DNA from: Tiliqua scincoides | Taxonomy: Eukaryota > Chordata > Lepidosauria > Squamata > Scincidae | Direction: 5' to 3' | Length of the DNA stretch: 64,000 bases | Assembly (NCBI RefSeq): GCF_035046505.1 | Contig: NC_089822.1 | Span: 113,911,307 to 113,975,306, forward strand | Shown here: positions 39,801-45,112 of the stretch, in pieces | Numbering within the stretch: position 1 is the stretch's first letter | Layout of the letters: the number at the start of each line of letters is the position of its first letter | Notes under the pieces: model-generated | Seen by the model: only the letters and a program-made list of their open reading frames with translations | What the model was told of the DNA's origin: nothing | The model's database searches: none | Translations under genes and position numbers: made by a program

Positions 39801-41950
39801 TAATCACTCCCCTGATGCCGCCATTCCATCTGTAATTAAGGTAGGAGGAGGTGGGATGGACTGCATGGGAGCAGGGACAGAAGTGGCAAGAGGGAGGAGG
39901 ATCACACACAGCAGCTGGGAGACTTACCAGGATGACCCATTCCTTTGCAGCTCTACTCAGAAGTAGTTGTATTTGGAAAACGTGATAGCTATGAACCACC
40001 TCCTCCCCCTTCCTGGGCTTCTCCAGCCAATTCTAAGGCAAGAACCCCCTTGGGCTTCTGCCCTACTTCAGCCCAAGAAAATATCAGACCGCCAATCCTT
40101 CATCCAATAACACAGGCCTACAAAATTGAGGGTCAGAAAAGCTTTTCCCAAACTTTATGGTGGTTTGATATGAATTTGAGGTGCTGATTCCAAAAATGGC
40201 ATCCGTTTTGCCCTATCACGTCTAGTTTTGGAGATATAGTATAGCCTCATTAAGTGAATGTTTCAAGCAGCTTCCTCATGAGGAAGCTGCTTGAACCATT
40301 CACTAGAGGCTAGGGCGTGTCTCCAAAACTAGACATGACGGCAAAATGATGCCATTTTTGGAATCACCACCCAAATATACCCAGGAATTGGTGTAACGTT
40401 TAAGGAAGCAAAATGCGTGTTGGCCTGTGTAATCATCGGTTCTTTCAGAGATGGGCAAAAGAGCCTGATCTCGCTCCCTCCCCTTCCCTGGGCTTCTTCA
40501 GTCAATCCCAAGGCAAGAACCCCCTTGGGCTCCTGCCCTACCTCAACCAAAGAAAATATCAGAACGCCCAATCTTCATCCAATTATAATTGGTTCTTCCA
40601 GAGATGAGCCAGAGAGCCTGCTCCCGCCTCCCACCTCCTATTTGTTGCAAAAGCAAAATATTAACCCTTCCCTGCCCCTGGGCTAGAACTTCCCTGATGC
40701 TTGCCTGGTTTGAATTATGGCTCCATGAGGTCTTTCATGCTGTGAAAAGAGCAAGCAAGCACACCCAGACACAGACTCGAGTCTGCGTGTGTGGGGATGA
40801 GTGCTGAATCAAGGAGCCCTTGACTCGAGTGTTTTGTCGAGTCTTCTACATGCATGACTTGAATGTACATGAGTCAGCAAAAAGTGTGCATTTTCATGAC
40901 TCGAACTCAAGTCACCTGAGTTCCCATTCCTGGCAAAAACAAGGACCACAATAAAATAATACGGAATCAATAAAACAGTAGCAACAAAAACAGCAAAAAT
41001 AACCCAGAGGAAGAACAGCATCACATAAATCACAGAATTTTTAAAAACTTGTGGGAATAAATGTTTTTACACAGCAATTCTTAAACATCGTCAAAGAGAG
41101 AGCTACAGAGGCAGGGAGTTCTACATGCTGGGGGCCAACACAGAAAAGGCCTCCTTCCATGACTCCCCCCCCCCCCCCCATCTAACATCAGAGACTGGTA
41201 CAATGTGAAAAAGAACTTCTCCAGATGACCACCATGGATGCCGAACTAATAAGACTAGTTAATAGAGAATGTTTCACTTGATCACAGCCCAATCTTATCC
41301 ATTCTTTCCTGAGAGTAAGCCCCATTGACTCTAATGGGACTTACTTCTGAGTAGACATACCTAGGATTGGGCTGCCAGTGGTTCCCAAACTTTTCAGAGG
41401 CCCTAGAGGCAGCTGCCAAGGGGTGTGGCTATAACAGTGATTGGGCAGCAGTGCCCCCCAACAGCAGCTGGTTTAACCCTTGATGCACATAGCCTAATCT
41501 GCCCTGTCAGTTTCACAACCCAACAAAAATTGTGCCAGGAACCACTGGTGGGTTCAGGCCCCACAGTTTGGGAACCGCTGGACTAATTTATGGAGGAGGA
41601 TGGATGCGTCAACAGCTGTTAGCCAAGGCAGACAAGTGAAACCTGCAGAGTCAAAAGCTGTACTGCGTACTCCTGAACACCAGGTATTGGAGGGCGGACA
41701 GCAGAACAGGCTGCTGACGTTCTCCCCCCGCCCCTCCCCGGGTGCAGAACTGGAAGGATGTCACGGAGCTGTCGCGATTGTCGCTGGAACCCTTTGCAGC
41801 CACATCCAGACCGCCTGCTCAGCTGGTGCAGCCCGCCTCCGTCCCGCCAGCGCTTGCTCGCAGCGCTTCTCAGCTCCTCCAGCTGGATGCGGGCGGGGAA
41901 GACCGAGGAGCGGTGCCTACCTCCACTTCATCCTGCCGCTCCCGGTGCAT
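7536..41950 (-). CDS. SHFL: Shiftless (C19orf66/RyDEN) antiviral frameshifting inhibitor
   Basis: SHFL is an interferon-induced cytoplasmic protein that blocks programmed -1 ribosomal frameshifting and restricts several RNA viruses. Nine coding exons join in phase: 41921-41950, 19659-19797, 17894-17958, 14092-14136, 13405-13443, 11609-11764, 10292-10395, 8796-8944 and 7536-7747 (TGA 7536-7538). They total 939 bases, 312 residues; human SHFL is 291. Recognisable pieces are [12 protein letters not shown] near the start, [39 protein letters not shown] and an acidic tail [10 protein letters not shown]. CxxC pairs at about residues 142/145, 162/165, 185/188 and 204/207 form the zinc ribbon. The start [10 protein letters not shown] in exon 1 differs from human but joins to LEKS in phase 0. 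The 45- and 39-base exons 4-5 are short, lysine/glutamate-rich and symmetric. A donor-like GTGAGC lies inside exon 2. Confidence 0.9.
8066..8310 (+). repeat. Dispersed repeat shared with 33985-34215
   Basis: The block around GTGGGCTCCGCT, GGTAAGCCC, GTTGGCGCAAGT-like and GGCAGAT.AGGCC recurs in the same orientation and order at 33985-34215. No transposase or tail was seen. It lies in SHFL intron 8 and looks like an old short DNA-element or SINE copy. Confidence 0.4.
9119..9464. repeat. Inverted-repeat element with CCCCTGTATC ends
   Basis: Both ends carry the motif: GCCCCTGTATCTGTGGAT on the left and ATCTGTGGATACAGGGG on the right, so the block is a terminal-inverted-repeat element of about 345 bases. 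A related element lies at 58030-58560. Confidence 0.5.
9830..9885 (+). repeat. Three imperfect tandem units of TATCCGTGGGTTTTGG type
   Basis: Three consecutive imperfect units of about 17 bases, all containing the tatcc.tgggtt core. The core is the same as in the terminal motif of the neighbouring inverted-repeat element, suggesting slippage within an element end. Confidence 0.45.
10851..10975. repeat. Truncated copy of the CCCCTTATGTCAGTGCTTTCC foldback family
   Basis: Begins GCGCAATCCTAACCCCTTAT like the complete 192-base element at 46448-46639 but has lost the right arm. A third, more diverged copy lies at 33424-33602. Confidence 0.55.
11262..11480 (-). repeat. SINE-like repeat with TATATACCGC tail, reverse copy
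   Basis: Reverse-oriented relative of 5806-5946, starting in the TATATACCGCTTTTC tail and running through the GTTCACAAAGCGG and GGGCTCACAATCTA motifs. It sits in SHFL intron 6. Family name not assigned. Confidence 0.55.
12891..13254. mobile_element. hAT-type MITE (GGTTCTCACAC ends)
   Basis: Starts CAGTGGTTCTCACAC and ends TTTGAGAAACACTG. The interior carries 'gggacccac' near both ends and half of the window-wide palindromic repeat (near 13018-13070). The same element is present reversed at 48309-48665. The two share the whole interior, so they are one family. Its 8-base duplication is not clear here. Confidence 0.7.
14239..15721 (-). mobile_element. CR1 LINE, 5'-truncated, with 13-bp target site duplication
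   Basis: The body is about 14252-15708 on the minus strand, bounded by the 13-base direct repeat ATAAGTGAATGTT at 14239-14251 and 15709-15721. The 3' end finishes in GTTCTTATGTT repeats, the short octamer-like tail typical of CR1. It lies in SHFL intron 3, antisense-neutral (same strand as the gene). Only the reverse-transcriptase part of ORF2 remains; the endonuclease was lost by truncation at insertion. The clean duplication and open frame indicate a fairly recent insertion. Confidence 0.9.
14454..15656 (-). CDS. CR1 ORF2 reverse transcriptase, C-terminal 400 residues
   Basis: Open for 400 codons. Reverse-transcriptase motifs in order: [21 protein letters not shown] (catalytic Asp), [19 protein letters not shown] (catalytic Asp pair), then the CR1 tail with [29 protein letters not shown] and [13 protein letters not shown]. 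Both catalytic positions are intact. The N-terminal endonuclease is missing through 5' truncation, so this copy cannot move by itself. It is a transposon gene and not a host gene. Confidence 0.9.
   Translation of the reverse strand: MLRESQHGFCKGKSCLTNLIEFFEKVKRHVDAGEPVDIIYLDFQKAFDTAPHQRLLKKLHSQGIRGQVLSWIENWLEARKQRVGVNGQFSQWREVKSGVPQGSVLGPVLFNLFINDLETGVSSEVAKFADDTKLFRVVKTRSDCEELQKDLSRLAEWAAKWQMHFNVSKCKVMHIGAKNQNFRYRLMGSELSVTDQERDLGVVVDRSMKVSTQCAVAVKKANSMLGIIRKGIENKTTSIIMPLYKSMVRPHLEYCVQFWSPHLKKDIVEMEKVQKRATKMITGLGHLPYEERLRRLGLFSLEKRRLRGDMIETYKIMQGMDRVDREMLFTLSHNTRTRGHPLKLSVGRVRTDKRKYFFTQRVVGLWNSLPQDVVMASSLDAFKRGLDKFLEEKSIMGYKP
15722..17260. other. SHFL intron 3, degenerate short repeats
   Basis: No exon seen. 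About 15795-16215 resembles a short inverted-repeat element. About 16580-16890 carries the 'tccrtggattt' motif of the CCCCTGTATC family. Otherwise nothing was recognised. Confidence 0.35.
17269..17784. repeat. MITE-like element with GCAATCCTA ends
   Basis: Begins GCAATCCTATCTTG and ends TTAGGATTGC, so the termini are inverted copies. The interior (AAGTGGCTCAGCCAGAGG, GGTAAGCCACTGCAG, CTTGAGAACGGG) recurs in the same order at 30065-32822, where a CR1 has split it. Confidence 0.65.
18022..18235 (-). repeat. tRNA-type SINE, reverse copy
   Basis: On the minus strand the copy reads through TTCAGATCCC, a B-box-like segment, then GGGCCAGTCACT, TTACCTACCTCACAGGGTTG and a final GGGCAGTATAAAAATG. The same order is visible in an older plus-strand copy at 34712-34905. 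Layout is that of a squamate tRNA-derived SINE with an L2-like 3' part. Confidence 0.65.
18262..18945 (+). mobile_element. L2 LINE, 3' part of the reverse transcriptase ORF
   Basis: Conceptual reading gives broken pieces of the L2 ORF2 C-terminus: a DYCN-like start with [24 protein letters not shown], and APQLWNSP-like residues, ending in an AT-rich tail with TTTTAAGCCACCTTGAAC. Several stops and shifts break the frame, so the copy is old. A CT dinucleotide run lies inside at 18854-18889. Confidence 0.75.
18854..18889. repeat. (CT)n microsatellite
   Basis: About eighteen uninterrupted CT units, located in the tail region of the L2 fragment. Confidence 0.95.
19517..19600 (-). repeat. SINE-like TATATACCGC tail fragment
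   Basis: Carries TATATACCGCTTTCAAC, then TAGTTCACAAAGCAG. It is a short reverse-strand relative of 11262-11480, just left of SHFL exon 2. Confidence 0.5.
20353..21560 (+). mobile_element. Possible LTR retroelement remnant
   Basis: The block has the look of a long terminal repeat followed by a leader: a TATA-like region near 20639, a polyadenylation hexamer near 20909, and a TGGTGGCAG primer-binding-like motif near 21130. No coding domain was recognised, so at most a broken fossil remains. Family is not assigned and boundaries are approximate. Confidence 0.35.
21740..23780 (+). mobile_element. AT-rich non-coding block, possible solo LTR
   Basis: About 2 kb with no open frame and a composition unlike its flanks. 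Near its right end an AATAAA hexamer (about 23678) is followed by a short LTR-like R-U5 style segment. A fossil long terminal repeat is a reasonable guess, but its left edge and family are not clear. Confidence 0.3.
24883..24983. repeat. Short hAT-type remnant
   Basis: Starts CAGCGTTCTTCAACCTTAGG and ends AAGGTTGAAGGCCACTG, giving inverted ends of about 14 bases around only 100 bases. No clear target duplication was found. Confidence 0.5.
25534..26762. mobile_element. hAT-type element, 1.2 kb, interrupted by a 5S SINE
   Basis: Inverted ends CATAGGTTCCCAACGTGTGG and AAAGGTTGGGAACCATTG. The flanks CTATATAC and CTATACAC match at 7 of 8 positions. The interior holds a 5S-derived SINE with its own duplication and two TAGACCTGGGC motifs near 26466 and 26500. 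No transposase is visible. Confidence 0.75.
25786..25941 (-). mobile_element. 5S rRNA-derived SINE, near full length
   Basis: On the minus strand, about 115 bases (25826-25941) closely match 5S rRNA: TCTCGTCTGATCTTGGAAGC, TTAGTACTTGGATGGGAGAC and GGGTGCTGTAGGCTT are all present, and they include the internal pol III promoter boxes. A 35-base tail, ATACCATAGTCTTTCGAGG onward, follows and is identical in kind to the 3' end of the RTE-like LINE at 45062-45098. The insertion is flanked by the 13-base repeat TAATTGTATTTTT at 25773-25785 and 25942-25954. Confidence 0.9.
27142..27426. mobile_element. hAT-type element with TSD GTCTAGAT
   Basis: Begins CAGCAATCTCCAAAG and ends GCCCACTG. A perfect 8-base direct repeat GTCTAGAT flanks it at 27134-27141 and 27427-27434. 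No coding capacity. Confidence 0.75.
28620..28838 (+). mobile_element. L2-type LINE 3' tail
   Basis: AT-rich 3' UTR ending in AGGCAGGCCATAAATG and an AAATAAATAAATA microsatellite, as L2 elements end. The ORF part is absent. Confidence 0.6.
29015..29155 (-). mobile_element. 5S rRNA-derived SINE, slightly truncated
   Basis: Second copy of the SINE at 25786-25941. The 5S part is 29050-29155 and the LINE-like tail 29015-29049. Compared with the first copy it has lost the first bases of the 5S head. It sits inside the R4/Dong-like LINE. Confidence 0.88.
30277..32345 (-). mobile_element. CR1 LINE, 5'-truncated, second copy
   Basis: The 3' end at 30277 (ATAAGAACATAAAGAACAGC) matches the copy at 14252. 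This copy reaches further 5' (to about 32345) and includes the N-terminal part of the RT domain. Its frame is shifted in several places (open segments 31316-32251, 30827-31255 and 30618-30827), and the motif A aspartate reads Asn (YLNFQKAFN). It is therefore an older or more decayed copy than the one at 14.3 kb. Confidence 0.88.
31316..32251 (-). pseudogene. CR1 ORF2 fragment
   Basis: Open for 311 codons. It shows the pre-RT linker ([19 protein letters not shown]), [34 protein letters not shown] and the same [15 protein letters not shown] and [11 protein letters not shown] blocks as the other CR1. The frame is lost after VLGPVLFN. It is transposon-derived and not a host gene. Confidence 0.85.
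32433..32563 (+). mobile_element. CR1 3' end fragment, plus strand
   Basis: Reads GGCATTTGGTGGGCCGCTG, then ATGGGCCTATGGCCTGATCC and ends GTTCTTATGTTCTTAT. It is the last 130 bases of the same CR1 family in the opposite orientation, landed in the right half of the interrupted MITE. Confidence 0.88.
33424..33602. repeat. Foldback MITE, diverged copy
   Basis: Starts with CAATCCTAACC and TTCCAGCACTGACATAAGG and ends CAGTGCTGGAAAGTTG, GATTAGGATT. It is an inverted-orientation relative of 46448-46639. Confidence 0.6.
33985..34215 (+). repeat. Dispersed repeat shared with 8066-8310
   Basis: Same sequence order as the copy in SHFL intron 8 (GTGTGGGCTCCGCT, GGTAAGCCC, GTTGGCGCAAGTACATG). No coding content. 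Confidence 0.4.
34712..34905 (+). repeat. tRNA-type SINE, old plus-strand copy
   Basis: Order of motifs GGGCTTCGAATCC (B-box-like), GGATCAGTCACTAATTCTC, AGCCTAACCTACCTGGC corresponds to the reverse copy at 18022-18235 at moderate divergence. Confidence 0.55.
35275..35450. repeat. Two tandem copies of the palindromic MITE
   Basis: Two adjacent, degraded copies with the core GAGTTCAATGGAACTTACT and GAGTTCAACTGGACTTTC, each with the AGTAAG arms. Similar tandem pairs occur at 49639-49814. Confidence 0.6.
36095..36530. repeat. TA-flanked inverted-repeat element with AAAATAAGACC units
   Basis: The left end CGTTTTCCCCAAAATAAGAC and right end GTCTTATTTTCGGGGAAAC are inverted copies, each directly flanked by TA, as in Tc1/mariner-type insertions. 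Subterminal units 'gaaaataagacctagtgtg' recur about four times. Confidence 0.6.
36540..37085 (-). mobile_element. Old CR1 fragment
   Basis: Minus-strand reading resembles the CR1 RT C-terminal region ([20 protein letters not shown] and [12 protein letters not shown]) with heavy divergence from the two younger CR1 copies. It represents an older CR1 lineage. Confidence 0.7.
37086..37810. other. SHFL intron 1, nothing recognised
   Basis: Only a degraded palindromic-repeat half near 37605-37683 (CAGTGGGTCTACTTCTGAGT) was noticed. No exon or RNA gene seen. Confidence 0.3.
37816..38361. mobile_element. hAT-type element, 546 bp
   Basis: Inverted ends CAGTGGTTCCCAACCTTT and CAGGTTGGGAACCACTG. Interior is non-coding. 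No good 8-base duplication is left, so the copy is probably old. Confidence 0.65.
38362..39573. other. SHFL intron 1, nothing recognised
   Basis: No exon, RNA gene or repeat boundary was recognised in this stretch. Confidence 0.3.
39574..40932. mobile_element. Large foldback hAT-like element with GACTC-rich ends
   Basis: Ends CAGGGCTAGGCAAGTC and the inverted form of CAGGAATGGGAACTC; both ends run into clusters of GACTC/GAGTC words. A perfect 8-base duplication GCAAAAAC flanks it (39566-39573 and 40933-40940). Inside are direct repeats (about 39995-40120 and 40480-40597) and a central hairpin of about 190 bases (40185-40375) around a perfect 30-base palindrome centred near 40279. No transposase ORF. 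Confidence 0.7.
41285..41374. repeat. Palindromic MITE copy
   Basis: Begins CAGCCCAATCTTATCC and ends CCTAGGATTGGGCTG, with the inner palindrome CCATTGACTCTAATGGG. Whole copy folds into one hairpin. Confidence 0.8.
41376..41580. mobile_element. hAT-type element, 205 bp
   Basis: Inverted ends CAGTGGTTCCCAAACTTT and CACAGTTTGGGAACCGCTG. It abuts the palindromic MITE on its left. No clear target duplication. Confidence 0.65.
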
Positions 41951-42200
41951 GGCGCTGCAGGCGAGCCCGCTGCTGCTCCGCAGCCGCTTGGCCAGGCGCT
42001 CGGGCCAGACTGAGCAGCAGGGGACGGGCCCAGGAGACCCCACCAGGCTGCCTGGCTTTGCTTTCGCTTTCGTTCTGGTCTGTGCCCAGAGCCCGCCCGG
42101 CTGAGATGGACGGGCAGGCCCGCTGGACCTGGAGCTCAGGGAGCAATGCAACCAGAGGCGGCGCCAGAGCGGGGAGAGACCAGTGCTCCCCCCCCCCCCG
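41690..42200 (-). promoter_or_regulatory. SHFL: CpG-rich SHFL promoter and first exon
   Basis: A GC-rich, CpG-rich island in otherwise AT-leaning sequence, holding the first SHFL coding segment (41921-41950, donor GTAGGC) and presumably its 5' UTR. No TATA box was recognised. The transcription start was not located, but lies right of 41950. Confidence 0.7.
42062..42071 (-). promoter_or_regulatory. SHFL: Interferon-stimulated response element-like motif
   Basis: On the minus strand the sequence reads ACGAAAGCGAAAGC, fitting the GAAANNGAAA core bound by IRF and ISGF3 factors. It lies 112-121 bases upstream of the proposed SHFL start codon. SHFL is a known interferon-stimulated gene, so position and gene agree. 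A chance match is possible. Confidence 0.65.
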
Positions 42201-42488
42201 TCTCCTGCTGGACTTTTAGGATAAGGCACCTTTCACCCACTCGGAGTGCTGCTTTTTTCCAGCTAATTTCAACCTGATCTAATTTCCACTGGTGTTTAGG
42301 ATGGGAGCACTGATGTGTCTTCATTTAGAGCGACTGCAAAGTTTGCTCCCCTGCAGTGCACTTTGCTCCCTCCGTCCAGTGCATTATGCAATGACGTGTT
42401 TCTCAGTTAGCATCAGTTCCATGATTTACCTTTATACACTCTTTCCCCTTTTTTAAAAGGCTCACCGCTTCCTATCTAGCTCATTTAC

Positions 42489-42579
42489 AGCCCAATCCTA
42501 TCCACACTTTCCTGGGAGAAAGCCCCATTGACTCTAATAGGACTCACTTCTGAGTAGACATGCCTAGGATTGGGCTTTT
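42489..42579. repeat. Palindromic MITE copy
   Basis: CAGCCCAATCCTATCC to GCCTAGGATTGGGCTT with central CCATTGACTCTAATAGG. Very close to the copy at 41285-41374. Confidence 0.8.
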
Positions 42580-42739
42580 ATTGTGGCATTCAGTAGAAAA
42601 ACAGCATTTTATATACAGTAGTGCTTTTGAACATTCAAAGCACTTCACATGTCTTGATGTTTTCTTTACAACAATCCTGTAAGTTCTGATATCACCATAC
42701 TACAGCTGGAAAGAGCGGAGGCCGAGATCAAGTCTAGAT

Positions 42740-43090
42740 CAGTGCTTCTCAACCAGTGGTATGGGTACCAACAGTTGTACTTGAGGTGGTGTCTGGTGGT
42801 ACTTGGGGGACCCCTGAATACCTGCCTCCCAGCAGTAAGACCAGGAACGCAACACAACAAACAGCAGTAGGAGGCTCAGCTCCATGGGCAGAGCTCCAAA
42901 GCATGCTTTCCCACACTCAAAAAACTCTTCCCGTCCACCCTGAGCCTCTTATGAGTGTTTGTTGTGTTGCATCTGGCTTCTGAACCCGAAAGTACTGGCG
43001 ATGATGTCATCTCCAGTTACTTCTGGTGGTACTTTGAATAGGTGGACCATGTGAAGTGGTACAGTAGGGAACAAACATTGAGAAACACTG
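42740..43090. mobile_element. hAT-type element with TSD GTCTAGAT
   Basis: Starts CAGTGCTTCTCAACCAG and ends CATTGAGAAACACTG (351 bases). A perfect 8-base direct repeat GTCTAGAT is at 42732-42739 and 43091-43098, the same word as at the insertion near 27.1 kb. Non-coding. Confidence 0.85.
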
Positions 43091-43472
43091 GTCTAGATAT
43101 CAAATGAGGTTGATATGTTTAGGGATGATGCTACACTAGGCAGGTGTCTCAAATGAGATACACTAGAGTCAGAAGGGTTTCTCCCTCTTTGTTATGATTC
43201 TAAAATTCCCCACTCTCCTGTCACTGTAAAAGACCAAGTGGCACAGTTCCCCTCCCTTCCTGCCACCTCATTTTCTTGATGAAGACTAGGGACCTGTCGC
43301 CTTTTTTGCTTATGAAATATTGTGAAACAACATATGTGCCAATAGTGCTGTCTCTAAATAATAAATGTAAGTAAATGGGTTTTGCTTGGACTGCCTATAA
43401 TTTAAATATAGTTGCATTGATACTAATTCTTACTTAATATTCTGTTTCACTGTAGATTATTTCTGATATTTT

Positions 43473-45112
43473 ATTGCTATTTTGACATGAGGGATGCAAA
43501 CATCATCACGCTGTACAAGAACAAAGGTGACAGGGGTGACTGCAACAACTACCGCGGCATCTCTCTCCTTAGCGTTGTAGGAAAGCTGTTTGCCCGAGTT
43601 GTACTAAAGAGGCTCCAGGTACTTGCAGAGAGCGTCTATCCAGAATCGCAGTGTGGATTCCGAGCCAACAGGTCCACCACTGATATGGTATTCTCCCTTA
43701 GACAACTGCAGGAGAAATGCAGGGAACAACGACAGCCACTCTTTATAGCCTTCATAGGTCTCACAAAGGCTTTTGACCTGGTCAGCAGAGACGGCCTCTT
43801 CAAGATTCTCCCCAAGATTGGATGTCCACCCAGGCTCCTCAGCATCATCAGATCTTTCCACAAGGACATGAAGGGCACTGTTGTCTTCGATGGCTCCACA
43901 TCAGACCCTTTTGACATCCGAAGCGGAGTGAAGCAGGGCTGTGTTCTTGCACCAACCTTGTTTGGGATTTTCTTCGCTGTCCTGCTGAAGCAGGCCTTTG
44001 GAACTGCAACAGAAGGCATCTATCTCCGGACCAGATCAGACGGAAAGCTCTTCAACCTCTCCAGACTGAGAGCAAAATCCAAAGTCCAGCTGAAATGTCT
44101 GCGTGACTTCCTCTTTGCCGACAATGCAGCTGTCACTACCCACTCTGCCAAAGATCTCCAGCAGCTCATGGATCGTTTTAGCAAGGCCTGCCAAGATTTT
44201 GGACTGACAATCAGCCTGAAGAAAACACAGGTCATGGTTCAGGATGTGGACTCACCTCCCTGCATTACAATCTCTGAGCATGAACTGGAGGTTGTCCATG
44301 ACTTTGTGTACCTTGGCTCAACGATCTCCGACACTCTTTCTCTCAATACCGAGCTAAACAAGCGCATCGGTAAAGCAGCTACCACGTTTTCCAGACTCAC
44401 AAAGAGAGTCTGGTCCAACAAGAAGCTGACGGAACATACCAAGATCCAGGTCTACAGAGCTTGTGTCCTGAGTACACTTCTGTACTGCAGCGAGTCATGG
44501 ACTCTTCGCTCACAACAGGAGAGGAAACTGAGCGCTTTCCACATGCGCTGCCTCCGACGCATCCTCGGCATCACCTGGCAGGACAAAGTTCCAAACAACA
44601 CAGTCCTGGAACGTGCTGGAATCCCTAGCATGTATTCACTGCTGAAACAGAGACGCCTGCGTTGGCTTGGTCATGTCGTGAGAATGGATGATGGCCGGAT
44701 CCCAAAGGATCTCCTCTATGGAGAACTCGTGCAAGGAAAGCGCCCTACAGGTAGACCACAGCTGTGATACAAGGACATCTGCAAGAGGGATCTGAAGGCC
44801 TTAGGGATGGACCTCAACAAGTGAGAAACCCTGGCCTCTGAGCGGCCCGCTTGGAGGCAGGCTGTGCAGCATGGCCTTTCCCAGTTTGAAGAGACACTTT
44901 GCCAACAGTCTGAGGCTAAGAGGCAAAGAAGGAAGGCCCATAGCCAGGGAGACAGACCAGGGACAGACTGCACTTGCTCCCGGTGTGGAAGGGATTGTCA
45001 CTCCCGGATTGGCCTTTTCAGCCACACTAGACGCTGTGCCAGAACCACCTTTCAGAGTGCGATACCATAGTCTTTCGAGACTGAAGGTTGCCAATACAAT
45101 TGCTATTTTAAC
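43473..45112 (+). mobile_element. RTE-like LINE, 5'-truncated, with target site duplication
   Basis: Body 43487-45098. The direct repeats ATTGCTATTTTGAC (43473-43486) and ATTGCTATTTTAAC (45099-45112) differ at one base. The 3' end CTTTCGAGACTGAAGGTTGC is the tail carried by the 5S-derived SINEs. Clade is given as RTE-like by overall motif style and is not certain. It lies between SHFL and SEPHS2. Confidence 0.85.
43487..44767 (+). CDS. RTE-like LINE reverse transcriptase, 426-codon ORF
   Basis: Motifs in order: NNYRGISLLSVVGKLFARV, CGFRANRSTTDMVFSLRQLQ, FIGLTKAFD, GVKQGCVLAPTLF, FADNAAVTTHS, FVYLGSTIS, RRLRWLGHVVRMDD. The first codon coincides with the truncation edge, so it is not the native start. 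Catalytic positions are altered: the motif A aspartate is Gly (FIGL) and the second Asp of FADD is Asn. The frame ends in TGA at 44765-44767 where the family has arginine (CGA), a likely CpG decay. A further stop precedes the zinc-finger-like C-terminus (about 44870-45070). Dead copy of a mobile element. Confidence 0.88.
   Translation: MRDANIITLYKNKGDRGDCNNYRGISLLSVVGKLFARVVLKRLQVLAESVYPESQCGFRANRSTTDMVFSLRQLQEKCREQRQPLFIAFIGLTKAFDLVSRDGLFKILPKIGCPPRLLSIIRSFHKDMKGTVVFDGSTSDPFDIRSGVKQGCVLAPTLFGIFFAVLLKQAFGTATEGIYLRTRSDGKLFNLSRLRAKSKVQLKCLRDFLFADNAAVTTHSAKDLQQLMDRFSKACQDFGLTISLKKTQVMVQDVDSPPCITISEHELEVVHDFVYLGSTISDTLSLNTELNKRIGKAATTFSRLTKRVWSNKKLTEHTKIQVYRACVLSTLLYCSESWTLRSQQERKLSAFHMRCLRRILGITWQDKVPNNTVLERAGIPSMYSLLKQRRLRWLGHVVRMDDGRIPKDLLYGELVQGKRPTGRPQL

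Noticed and set aside
41600-42219. Several overlapping long ORFs in the GC-rich block at 41.6-42.2 kb
   Set aside because: All frames are open because of high GC. Only the short 41921-41950 segment has a donor and a homologous join to SHFL.
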